From Gnetum montanum (lineage: Eukaryota > Streptophyta > Gnetopsida > Gnetales > Gnetaceae), in assembly GCA_015680685.1 (NCBI GenBank), contig MNCI01002249.1, positions 334,734 through 398,733 on the forward strand: a DNA stretch of 64,000 nucleotides, given 5' to 3'. The notes beneath the pieces were generated by a model. That model did not search any database. It was not told the origin of the DNA and saw nothing but the letters and a program-made list of their open reading frames with translations. Shown one piece after another: positions 23,537 through 34,400 of this stretch. Position numbers and translations under genes: made by a program. Each line of letters begins with the position of its first letter. Position 1 is the stretch's first letter.

Positions 23537-24386
23537 TGATGAGTGGTGAGATACCCTACACTCAACGATATGAATATAAGCATTTCACTCATGATCTGGT
23601 TGAACTCTGTAGACAAGCTAGTGTTGGTATTTGGATAGTTACTTATTGATCGTAATTTGCTATCTTTCGACCTAGACTAGTATTTGCTTTATCATGTATG
23701 GTTTAGTCCAGAGTGAGGTGTATGATGTGGTCCTAGACTAGTGATACTCCTAGAGGCAATGGAAAATAACTTTAATTAAGCTAACAGGAAAAGGGAGAGA
23801 GAGTTATGCTGATAGGACATAGGGGGAGAGAATCTAAACTAGCCTAAGTGCAATGAGCATCCGTTCCTTAATCATCTATACACATCTTGGACCTTGTGTA
23901 TGACTACTATTGGGATTACCAAGCACATATCCTAGGTATGCTACTAGGATACCATGTAGTTACACTTAAATGCTCGTGATTTAGTCATACTCATTCCACA
24001 TTTAATAACAATGATAGGAGAGGAGGGTAAAGAGATATTAATTAAGAAAGTAATGAATAACAATTAAATAATTAAACTAAGTAAATGCTATAATGATGAA
24101 GCAATCTCGATCTTTATTTCTAGTCATGTGCGTGTCCAAGTATGTCACACTCGAATAAAGGTGTCATACAATTACAATCATCACAATGCAGGCATGCACT
24201 GGGAGAAAGGGTTGAGAAGAACTAAAAATGAAAACTAACTTCTAACTTGAACTGCTCCTCACTCCATGCACCTACATGCATATTTATAGGTATGCATAGG
24301 ATTCACGATATCATGTATTCGATATTGCTAGCTAGGCCATGATATGGCGGGTTTGATATTAGAGCCTAATGAATCATGATTCATCA
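23537..24386 (-). repeat. 3' LTR of C1
   Basis: 850 bp, TGATGAGTGG...GATTCATCA on plus. The element-strand U3 (about 95 bp) begins with the palindrome TGAATCATGATTCA (24371-24384), then AATATC/GATATC motifs. The TATA box is at 24281-24290 and AAATAAAGA near 24115. Confidence 0.9.
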
Positions 24387-24400
24387 TACCCCGATGACTG
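24387..24400 (-). promoter_or_regulatory. Polypurine tract of C1
   Basis: CAGTCATCGGGGTA on the minus strand, next to the LTR. One C interrupts the purine run. Confidence 0.65.
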
Positions 24401-24574
24401 AATGAAAACTCATCCTCGAGTTGTACAAAATGAGAACAAGCCCCATTAATTACACAGTGGATAGGTATGGGATTATTAACTGACTAGGAATTATTCATGA
24501 CACAGTGGAGAATTGAATAAAACAAAACTGGGACACAAAGAAAAAATTACAAAATTGCAAAATTTTATTGGAAC

Positions 24575-26780
24575 TCATGTGGTTCTAGGTGGTGGTGGCT
24601 CCTCCATGGGTTGCTTCCCCTTGTCTTGTGCTCCAGGTTTTGGGATTTGGTCACTCTGAAGTAGTGCCTAGAGCTTTTCCTCTTCGATTCAAGGATCCTG
24701 TGCCATGCATGTTGATGCTCCAATGTTTGATGGGGTCAACACTTCCCATGGACATGGCAGTTGCAAAGACATCTGATTTGCTTTGATGTACCAGGCCACA
24801 AACAACCACCGTTCCTCCTTGTAGGCTCTAGCTTTATCCTTGTAGTCCTGGTAATCTGTAAGCCATCAAGCCAAGTCTGCTATGACATCTCTCTTCCCTT
24901 GGTAGCTAGCCTTAACCACCTCAAGTTCAAAATTTGTGACTTCTAACCTTTGCAATGTTTTCTTGTGTTCCGCAAATTCTATTTCATATTTGGCGTAGGT
25001 GGTAGCTACCTACTTCTCCAGCTTTATTCTTGGGCATCTTGCTATTAACATGGCTAGGTTGGCATCTCATAGGTTTTCTAATTCCATGTACTCTATAAGA
25101 TCTTAGATCTGCAAGTCTTGGCTTTTGAGCTCTGCTTGGTGGATGAATGCATATGTGTCCAATATGGCCCGCCAATCAGTGTGTTGAGTGCTGAAGGTGT
25201 TAATGTGGGCATTGGCCATATGGATCTCTTTCTTGATGGCTTGTTTATACATCCCGATCTGGTCTCTAAAATGTTTTTTTAATTTTCCATGTTGCTTGGC
25301 CTCATTTTTCCACGTGCTTATTTCAATGGCCGTCTTCTGATGGATTGCACGTACCTCCTCCATTGAAATTTTCTGGTGGCACAACAAGAACATTGAAGGA
25401 CTCTTTGATGTGGTCCATGACCACTTTTGTGGCTCTTGCTACATCTTGGTGTTGCATGACCACTACTGTAGCCCCTTCACTAGTCTCTAGTTGCACTTGG
25501 AAGGACACAGCATTCTTTGAAATTTGTTGTGACCAATGTGTCTCCTCTCCTCCTGTTTGAATGGACACTTTGCCGTGTGCATGATATATAGAAAATATGG
25601 GCCATAAAGCATTGTTGATGACACGGAAGAGGTTGGCATCATCATGACTTCCCCAACTCACCATCTTAGTGATGGCCCTGAGATGGCTCATTGATAGTCG
25701 ATAATCTTGCGGTAGTAGCGATGGTTGGTCTCGCTGGCTCATGCTGGGCCCTGCTCCTTACTATTAATTGGGCCTTGCACTTGGGAGCTAGCTAGGCCCT
25801 TTAGATTGAGTTGCAGTGGGCTCCACCATCTATTCTTGTTCTGGCTCCAGTGTCTCGCTAGTACTCTTCCTTTGGGTTGGTGGCTTTAGTAATTCAGTGA
25901 ACGAAGCATTTTGAGCTCTTCTGGGGACATCATTGGTGTACCATAGAATTCCAACATGCCTACATAGCTTTCTGATGAGACAAGGGAAGGGCAACGTGAA
26001 CTTCCTTGTCTTGTGTTCTTCAAATTACCTCAAGATATCCATGAGATATAGATGGGGAAAGTTAGCATTAAACTTTCCCATCAATATCGCACTTCCTCTT
26101 GCTGCATACATTGAGATTCTATTTAATTCTTTCATGGGGAAGATGTGATAAGTGCCAATCTTGAAATATATTCGTTCTTCTAGTGTCAACTCCCCGTATG
26201 TCTTGTCCTCTTTGTCGTATGCCCTATCTAACCAAATTCTTCATGCATCAGCATCGGAGCAAGTGGACAGGTGAGCAACTTTTGGCCCTATATTCAAAAG
26301 CTTTAACACTTCCGAAATGGCCTTGGTAAAAAAATCTACAGACACACCACAAATGTCAACTGTGGTGCCTTCTTCTTTATTATGAAAAAATTGGTACATT
26401 TCTCCTAAGTAGTAAGCATCACTTTCAGAGAGGATGGGCCATAATGGAGACCCTTTGAGTTGGTCCCTAACAGCCTCAAGAGTGAACTCCATGAAAGGTC
26501 CAAAGTTTAGTTCCATTATCACAACTATTGATGTGAACCTTTCATGGATTACCTGTATGCATTCCGGGGATAACATGAGATGTTGTCCCTATTCAGGCGC
26601 TTCAACCATTCCTCCTTCCAATTGTCCCAATTGCATAGTAGCAGGAGGCTCTTGATGAATGCTGAATGATTGTGCCTCCTGCTTTGCACATTCCTCAGGA
26701 GATGCTTGGTTTCTACCTATCTTTGGTATTTTGAGCACACCTTGAGAGGGTCCTCCTTGTTGTCTACATTTAAGGACTAT
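24575..26780 (-). pseudogene. ORF2 of the C family: plant-transposon-like domain plus coiled coil (C1 copy)
   Basis: The frame aligns with C2 56989-59673. The start codon has become ATA (26778-26780) and the stop is TGA at 24575-24577. N-terminal part: low-complexity Gln/Gly stretch, then a globular block with LWPILSESDAYYLGEMYQFF, TTVDICGVSVDF, KIGTYHIFP and LPFPCLIRKLCRHVGI. This pattern resembles, from memory, the putative plant transposon-protein domain found with plant gypsy elements (Transposase_32/PMD-like). C-terminal part (about 25100-25400): charged, Gln-rich, coiled-coil-like, and a Pro-rich end. About 0.6 kb present in C2 (57780-58350) is missing here. The function is unknown; the domain name is a weak assignment. 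Confidence 0.6.
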
Positions 26781-27293
26781 CTGCAATCACATGGGGTTGA
26801 TCATTAGTAAGGTTGCTTATAAGATTTGCTTGATACCTTACTTTTACCTCAAATAAATTTATTTCTTATTCTGTGTGATTTAGAGTTAGGAAATTTTATG
26901 AAAATGTCCCCTAAAATTTTTAATATTGGGCCCAATTCGATTAGGTGGCTTCAAAATTTACTTTCCAGGTGTAGGTGAGGAGATAAAATTATTTTTGGAA
27001 ATATGTTTATTATTTTTATAATCAATTACCCTTTATAGTATCCTAGGTGATGATGAATTTCAGAAAATTTATGCATGGTTTGAAGTGTATTCTTCCCCCA
27101 TTACTAAGCTGAACACTTCGGGGTTTAGGTAGGTTTAAGCGGAATGGGAATCGGAGTGTTAGCGAGCAAGTTATGGCTATTTGACCAAGAAGTGCGCAAG
27201 TTGCAATTTGTGGAAGAAAATTTGAAAAACTCCCCCCACATGAATAGTTGAGACTAATGTTGATGTGCCTGAAGGGGGGGGCAGGGGGAGGGG

Positions 27294-27390
27294 TCCATAT
27301 ATATAGTTTTTGTTAATGTGATATCGCGTACTTGATAGCATAGCCTCGATATCGCGTTAGACTCGATATCGGGTACTTGATATCACGTCC
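27294..27390 (-). promoter_or_regulatory. Internal promoter-like block: GATATC array plus TATA box
   Basis: On the minus strand: GATATC motifs at 27377-27387, 27363-27372, 27346-27355 and 27317-27327 (plus a GATAGC variant at about 27333), then CTATATATATGG at 27295-27306. It lies about 520 bases upstream of ORF2. The layout copies the LTR U3 (palindrome array, then TATA), but the flanks are not LTR sequence. The equivalent block in C2 is at 60172-60263. Confidence 0.6.
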
Positions 27391-28848
27391 TATTTAAAAT
27401 AGGGTACTTAGAAAAATTGATGAATTTATGAAATTTCATGGCCAAAAATGAAGGATTGGAGGTCAATGCAAAAAGTCCAGGGTATTTTTAAATAGACCAG
27501 AAGGCACAAAAGTATAACAGGGTAGGATTTGATGATGAAATTCATAAGTCGGATGAGGAAAAAGGACATGTTTTGGTACATAGGAATAGTTAAACCGGAA
27601 GGATAATAAGGGAAAGAATAACATTGGTAATGTATTACTTGAAGGATATAAAATGATGTGATGATGTGCAAAAAATACAATTACAAAAGTCATACAAGTG
27701 GATCCTCCCCAACCCAAAGCAGGTTCCAATCTATAATGACCTTGCATAACCACACATTAAAATGTCTGTAGGCACTATAAGGTTTAAATGTAATCCACAA
27801 CAGCTCCACAAACTACACACATGTAGATACCACCATGATGAGGTATGAATTTAATGCTACATAAGACACGAGTGACAAATACATGAACAATGAGATGAGG
27901 TGAATTATAGAAGGGGTTGTAGAGATTGGGACATTAGGTAACTGACCTAGGGCATAATGAATCTTAAGTGTAGGATGTAATTAATGTGTCATTAGCCCAT
28001 CGCTCCAAAATCAAGACCAAGTCCATCCCTTCAATTAGTGACATCACATTGTTTCATCCGATGATGGACAACCATAAGAGCATCATGATAGCAAGGCGTA
28101 CGATCACTTCGTGTTTTGTTTAAGGGAGGAGTGATTCAAAATTGCTTTGCGGCACTTTAATCTTGATTTTTCCTTTTTCTTTTTATGTGGCCACTTTGGC
28201 ACACTTTTCTTGCTCTTTTTTTTTTATTGAATGCATAATCAAGAGAAGCCACCTACCTTTAGGCATGGGTGCATGTCTTTCCAGTGGGATCCCCTAGAAT
28301 CGCATTGGTTTTCTTGAGTGAGTGCCTTTATTACTCTTACTTCCATTTTTCATTAGATAAACAAAGGATCTTAGTACAAATAGGCTACATGGTACCTTCT
28401 ATAGATGTCACCAAGGAGAATCCACAAGTCCCCTTGATGTCACACCCTGGTCATTCCCTCTTGGTCGATCCTTCTTTGCTCTAGGTATAATGAGAACAAA
28501 ATTACTTTAAGTTTTAATGATGTCAAGAATATCATCATACCCAGAGTAGAACCTCTTATTAATAGAATGGTTGGGTGGATGTGATAGGCTTGCTATCCAA
28601 ATAATTAGTTACTCGAGACTTGATGGCAAAGAACAACACCTCAACTAATGAGTCACATGAGTGTTTTATTCATAGATGAGATTACCAATAAAAAGAAAAA
28701 AAGATAAAAAATAAAAAATAAAAAGATAAAACAATAACTAAAAAGATAAAAAAACAAATTAAAAGATGAAGAAATTGGAAAACAAAAAATTGTAAAATTA
28801 AAGAAAAGGAAAAATAGTTATTAATTCTGTTTGTTAGAATGGTGGATG
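27391..28848 (-). other. Non-coding region between gag and ORF2 promoter in C1
   Basis: No supported ORF. It shares long similarity with C2 60265-61638 and, in the gag-proximal part, with D. It contains the phrase CATGTCTTTCCAGTGGGAT near 28275 and an A-rich GATAAAAA strip at 28680-28800. The PPT-like CCCCCCATAACT at 28849-28860 marks its junction with gag. Confidence 0.55.
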
Positions 28849-28866
28849 CCCCCCATAACTGAACCT

Positions 28867-30955
28867 TTAATCATGGCAAGAATTATTAAATGGAAAGTGT
28901 GGATTCATGCATGTTGGAAATGTTGGGAATCGATCATATTCCAACCACTGGGTGTATTTTGATGTGGTGATTGGAATGTACCCATATTGCAGTTCACACA
29001 CTTGAGCATAATAGACATAGTGGGGTAGGTTATATGATGGGGTCATGGGATAAGGAGCTACCCCACTATGGCACCCTTGATTGTAAGATGGCATGCAAGG
29101 ATCAATGTGTTCCCCTCTATGGTTATATTCATTGGGCTACATAGTTGTTGGAGTATTAATTGGTGGCCCTGATAAAGTAACAAGAGGTGGAGGTGTTGAG
29201 TTTGAGAAGAAGGATGCATCACAACATGGAACTTGTGCTGGGTTGAAAGATGCAGTGGGTTCAGCATCATGCTGCTTCTTCCTATGACCATGCTTAAANG
29301 AATGATAACAATGAGGTGAAGTAGAGGATGCTGATCTGGGTGGAGAAATAGGGTGTTGAACATAGTAAGCATTTAGCGTTGGGACATACAAAGGATATGG
29401 TTGGGTTGGCGATGGCCTACCCCATGACTGGGGCTTTTGCCACTGTGGTTAAACCTAATATTTTTGTATGAAATTTGGATGTAACACTCCTTCCCAATGC
29501 TCATGTAAATGTGACAAAAATAGGCATTGACCTTTGGGGTGATCGTACAAATAAACGTTACATTGATATGTGAAGTTGACAATTGAGTTCTTATTCTTAT
29601 TATCTTCTACCCTTTTTTCTGATTGTTGCGTGGTGTCCTGTCCTGTTTCTTGATTTGACATAGTTTTACCTCTACTATTGTTCGCATATTCTTCATATTT
29701 TCCATGCATCCATTCCGTCATCTTATTAATCTTTGCCTCAATTTCATCTAGTGATTATTGCATTGGAAAAGGTAGAAATGGTTGCACTTCCTCAAGGTAA
29801 GATGATTTCTCCTCTTTATGGTTATGGACCTTTGCTAATTCGAGATTTTGGTCCTATTGAGAGCTTTCAACATTCTCCCATTTAGCCATTTCTCCTTCTT
29901 CTTTTGCTACCTGCTTAATAAACTCTTGGAGTTAATGGATTCATAGCTCATATAGTTGACCTCGGGCATACATCCCTAAGGTTTTCGTTGTTTCATTATG
30001 GAGCCCATCCATGATGTGATACATTAGCCTTTCCTTAGAGAATTCATGGTCTGGGGATTTGTTTAACAAAGAATAGTATCTTTCTAAGGCCATGTCCAAG
30101 GTTTCATGTTGCCCTTTTTTCCATTCTTGGATTTGTCTCCTCAAGGCTGACACTTTGGCATAGGTTTGATATCGTTCAGTAAAGAGTTCTACCATTGTTG
30201 GCCAACTACGGATTGATTTTTATTTTAAGGATTTGTACCACACTTTTGCTTGGCCAACGAGTGTCATAGGAAAGAGCTTAAGTTTTTGCCACCCATTATT
30301 GATATTATTCCATACATAGGCATCATAGAAGACTTGTATATGCTATTGTGGATCTAAATCATAGCCTCCTGTGAACTTGGGAAAGTTGTTTAAATCAATC
30401 CTGGGTAGACAACTTTCTTTGTGATGCCTACATGATATTCGAACAACCTCTTGTATAGGCATTAGGCTCTTAGTGGCTAGCAGGGGTTCATCATCACTAA
30501 GTAGGTTGTGAGTTTGTGAGTTGAGATGATGTTGTCCTTGTTCATTTTGGTGTTCTCAATTTTCTTTGTGAGCTCAATTTTTAGTTCTATGCTAATCCCT
30601 TGAAAGATAGTCATTCATGCCATGATTTGATGTTGAAGGAGTAGAGGAAGAGAAAGAACTGAAAAACTTATCTTGACTTTTGTAAGTTTTCCAATCATCC
30701 CCTAACAGATTCTTGTTAGTTATTGAGAAGGTCCTAGGCCTTTTGGGCCTCCTCATTCTATGGGTTCTCCCATCCTTACTAGAGGTGTCAGAGTTGGTTG
30801 ACAAGAGTCCTTGAGTATCGTTGGGATACTCATGAAGATATGGAATTCTTGCATAACGTTGAGTACTCAAAACTGTCTTCATAATATAATTTGTTGGTTC
30901 TCTAATGAATTGCCTCACTAGTTGTGGCGTTAGCATAGTCTTGTGAGAGAGACAT
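28867..30955 (-). pseudogene. Gag of C1
   Basis: The start is ATG at 30955 (MSLSQDYA). Order on the minus strand: N-terminal Ser/Arg/Lys-rich part (30592-30900); gag core at about 30180-30420 (DLNNFPKF.GGY, then WQKLKLFP); helical part 29941-30195 with QIQEWKKGQHETLDMALERYY; an acidic/Gln helix; a knuckle remnant CNVYLYDHPKGQC at about 29520-29560 (second Cys lost; intact as CNICMYDHPKGQC in C2); and a Tyr/Pro-rich tail. One N lies at 29300. The stop precedes the PPT-like motif at 28849. It would form the particle; frames are interrupted. Confidence 0.8.
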
Positions 30956-31072
30956 TGTTGTGAGTGGTGTGTGACTTAATTGAATTGAATATAATTTCTT
31001 TTCTAAAGGATATATTATTAATACTTGTTACAGTGATCTTGTATGATATAAATAATCTAGATAACTAGCATC

Positions 31073-31092
31073 GTCCCCGACAATAGCACCAA
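31073..31092 (-). promoter_or_regulatory. Primer-binding site of C1
   Basis: TTGGTGCTATTGTCGGGGAC on the minus strand, directly after the LTR. It differs from TGGCGCCGTTGCCGGGGA by C-to-T/G-to-A changes only and is the best preserved site in the window together with 41385. Confidence 0.8.
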
Positions 31093-32032
31093 TGATGAGT
31101 GGTGAGGTACCCCTACACTTAACCATACGAATACGAGCGTTTCACGCACGATTTGATCAAACTTGGTAGATGGGCTAGTTGTGGTATCTAGATAGTTACT
31201 TGTTGATCACAGTTTGCTGTCTTTCCACCTAGACTAGTATTTGCTTTATCACGTATGGTTTAGTCTAGAGTGAGATGTATGATGTGGTCCTAGACTAGTA
31301 TTTGCTTTATCACATATGGTTTAGTCTAGAGTGAGATGTATGATGTGGTCCTAGACTAGTGCTATTCCTAGAGGCAATGGAAAATAACTTTAATTAAGCT
31401 AGGAGGAAAAGGGAGAGAGAGTTAAGCTAATAGGATATAGGGGAAGATAATCTAAACTAGCCTAAGTGTGATGAGCATCCATTTCTTAATCATCCGTACA
31501 CATCTTAGACCTCGTGTATGACTACTATTGGGATTACCAAGAGCATATCCTAGGTACGCTACTGGGATACCATGTAGTCATACTTAAATGCTCGTGATTA
31601 AGTTATACTCATTCTGCTTTTAATAACAAGGATAGGAGAGGAGGGTAAAGAGATATTAATTAAGAAAGTAATAAATAACAATTAAATAATTAAACTAAGT
31701 GAATGCTATAATGATGAAGTAATCTTGATCTTTATTTCCGGTCATGTGCTTGTCCAAGTACGTCACACTCGAATAAAAGTGTTGTACAATTATAATCATG
31801 ACATTGTAGGTATGCTTTGGGAGAAAGGGTCGAGAAGAACTAAAAATAAAAACTAACTTCTAACTTGAACTACTCCTCGCTTCGTGTGCCTACATGTGTA
31901 TTTATAGGCCCACACAAGAGTCATGATATCGTGTATCCAATATCACTAGCCAAGTCGTGATAACATGTACCCGATATCGTGGATCCGATATCATGGGTCC
32001 AATATCAGAGCCTAATGAATCATGATTCATCA
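31093..32032 (-). repeat. 5' LTR of C1
   Basis: 940 bp, TGATGAGTGG...GATTCATCA on plus, followed by ACTAC. U3 holds five GATATC-type motifs between 31922 and 32008 and the TATA box at 31899-31908. It is about 90 bp longer than the 3' LTR, mostly because of the 61-bp duplication at 31231. Confidence 0.9.
31231..31352. repeat. 61-bp tandem duplication inside the C1 5' LTR
   Basis: Two nearly identical 61-bp units (31231-31291 and 31292-31352), each starting AGACTAGTATTTGCTTTATC. The 3' LTR has a single copy around 23685-23745. Confidence 0.85.
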
Positions 32033-32037
32033 ACTAC

Positions 32038-33673
32038 CAACTTGGTTTTGAAAGATACTTAGAACTAGATGGTAGAAAGTTGTATGAATATTACATAAAC
32101 CAAAGGACATCTTCTTGTATGCAAAAGTTCCCAAATGACTTGTGAAAGTTATTTTACATGGTTTTTTGAAGTAATTTGTATTTGATTGTATCCACTATAC
32201 CCATACAAAAAATTGTAATAGCTATGCCCCACAATTATGTTTAATGCTTGGTCCACAAATGGTAACAAAAAATGATCTTTGAACATAGCCATGTTTAATA
32301 TCTTGAAGTCTATATAGACTCTTCATTGCCTACCTCTCTTTGGTACAATAATGAGTGGGCTTATCCATTCATTATCTGCCACTAGATAAGTGAATCCTTC
32401 CTTAAGAAGTTTTTTAATTTCATTTTGATAACTTATTTTAATTTTGAATTCAATCTCCTTTGCGGTTATTGTTTGGGTTTGATAGTGGAGTCTATGTAGA
32501 TTTGATGTTGGCATATGCATGGATCTATTCATATTAATTCATCATATGATCAAGTAAAGGATGTTGGTCATCTATTGATTATCTTTAGTAGCTTTTTCTT
32601 CTATTCCTTAGTGACCTAGGCATTGATGATTACTAGCTTCCCATTCTCAAGGAATACATATTCCAAAGATGCTAGTAAGGATTTTAGTTTCAAGGGATCT
32701 TATTTAAAAATATTAGGGATTTCCAACTTACCCCAATCCATTTCTGCTAATTTTTTGAACTTTTCTTCAAAGAGTTGGCTTTGGATCTACTCCATTTCAT
32801 CCATCTTGTTAACATAAGTACTTGAGAACATTTTAGTTGGTTTCATGCATACTGTAGAACTTGGAGCTATCATTTTTGTTATCAACCATTAGATACCTTC
32901 TTGTTTTGTGGTTGCTATGTATAGGCACCATTGGACATTTGTGGTTTCAACATACTTCTTGCATGATATAATTGATGTGCTCTTCATGGTCCATATTTTC
33001 TACACACAATGGCATATTGTGTCACTATATGAACTGCATGGAACCCTATTTTTCTCAATATTTTCAAACTAATTTTTCTTTGAAATCTCCAAGGAGAGGT
33101 CTTTAATCTCTAATTTGGTGTCAATTGTACTTAGCCAAGCCCTTCTCCCTTGTAGTTGTCAACATAAATAATTAGAAAGTTCGTTAGATATGATCATCCA
33201 TATATAATGGTCATGATATCCTCCATAAATTCTAAGGAAATAGTGATGGATTAATCAATAATATTTAACCTAATGTTACATTTCTTAAGTATAGGTAGGT
33301 TTCAAGTTTTGTATATTTCTTAGGAGATTAAGTTTACATTAGAACTTGAGTATAATAGAGTCTTGCATAGAACATTTCATGTGAATTGTAAATACATTAG
33401 AGGACTTTCAAGATTAATTATTTTTCTAGGAAGATGTCCTACCTTTATATAGTCTATGATTACATGGATTAGCCTGATAGTATGTACATTTTTTGATCTT
33501 TAGTTTGAAGGAAGTTTAGTGGGTATCCTTGGAGTAGTTTGAGAAGGGTTCGCAATCATAGATTCCTATAGTAGTTTAGGTGGACTATTGGCCTTGAAGA
33601 AATATTTTTTCATGGCTTATGCTTAGAACCACTTGAATTGTCATCTAAATATTTGAACTAGAGGTGCAAGTTT
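32038..33673 (-). pseudogene. Host element F, right piece: RT N-terminus, protease and gag tail
   Basis: This is in register with 23531 across the C1 insertion. The minus strand shows the RT palm (GYSGYNQI-like turn near 32190; DNEWISPLIIVPKRG at 32323-32400, the RT entry motif), then a linker, then protease with decayed retropepsin blocks (32900-33400), then the Pro-rich gag tail to about 33673. Mutations are dense, more than in A, consistent with F being the older host. Confidence 0.72.
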
Positions 33674-34400
33674 TGCTAATGGATAGCCATGTGGTGGCAA
33701 TTGAAGAATCCAATTCCTTAATCTATGTTGGTGTTATGTTTTCTAGTTTCTGGTTTTGTTTTTGCAATAGTAACAAGAATGCATCTTTAGGATTTATGGT
33801 AGTAATGGAGTTGCAATTGGATGTTACATGGGTAATCATGTATGGTTCCCTACCATTTTTACAATTGCATGTTTCTACAGCCATTACTTGCACATGGGTG
33901 GTAGGAGCTGAGCATTACTTGCATGAGTGATAGTAGTGGATGCTATAGTGAATGTTACCTATGTGGGTGGTGGGGGTGGATGTTATGCATGGGTAGTAAT
34001 TATCATGGCCATTACGCATGGGTGGTGTCTCCCCATGTGTTAGATTAGTTCTTATAAATTCCTTAGCTAGATGCAATAAAGGAAAGGAGGAGAGAATAGA
34101 AAAAAAGAATATGAACAAAAAAAGAGAGGATAATATTGAGAGAACCACACTAGATTAGAATTTTTTTTTCTACATAAAATTGTAAAGGAAGAGTGTTGAT
34201 GCTTTGTGGTAATTAATAGCCAACAATGTTCTAAGATTGTGAAGTTGTTGCGCTACGAAGACAACAAAGTACGGTCATAAATTAGGTGACGACTCCTTTG
34301 TAATCTTTCTTATTTCTCATAAATTTACTTAACTTCAAATTCATTTAATTGGTTGTATTCATCTTTGAACTTAATGTTAGAAGTTAAGGTGAATATTGTT
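33674..34400 (+). repeat. 5' LTR of H, first part
   Basis: The proposed start is TGCTAATGG, where similarity to F stops. A TATAAATTCC TATA-like box is near 34051. An imperfect run of ATGGGTGGTR repeats occurs at about 33890-34025. It is interrupted at 34400 by B. Confidence 0.5.
34396..34400. repeat. Target-site duplication of B (left copy)
   Basis: TTGTT, repeated at 41168-41172. Confidence 0.8.

Larger units (their letters stand above)
23537..32032 (-). mobile_element. Complete pol-less LTR retrotransposon C1 with gag and an extra ORF2
   Basis: 8.5 kb on the minus strand: 5' LTR 31093-32032, PBS, gag, non-coding region with a GATATC/TATA block, ORF2, PPT, 3' LTR 23537-24386, with 5-bp duplication ACTAC. 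No protease, RT, RNase H or integrase motif appears between the LTRs, so it must have moved with enzymes from elsewhere. LTR termini, PBS and gag core match family A closely enough for that family to be the helper. C2 (55941 onward) has the same plan, so this is a real family and not one damaged copy. Confidence 0.88.

Noticed and set aside
27317-27387. GATATC array as a CRISPR-like or satellite repeat
   Set aside because: Spacers are unequal and short and the motif is a 6-8-base palindrome; it fits a binding-site cluster better.
28680-28800. Poly(A) tail of a retro-copied gene
   Set aside because: The GATAAAAA strip occurs at the same place in all C/D copies, so it is an element part.
33890-34025. 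ATGGGTGGTR run as a minisatellite
   Set aside because: Units are too irregular to define a period; kept as a note under the H LTR.
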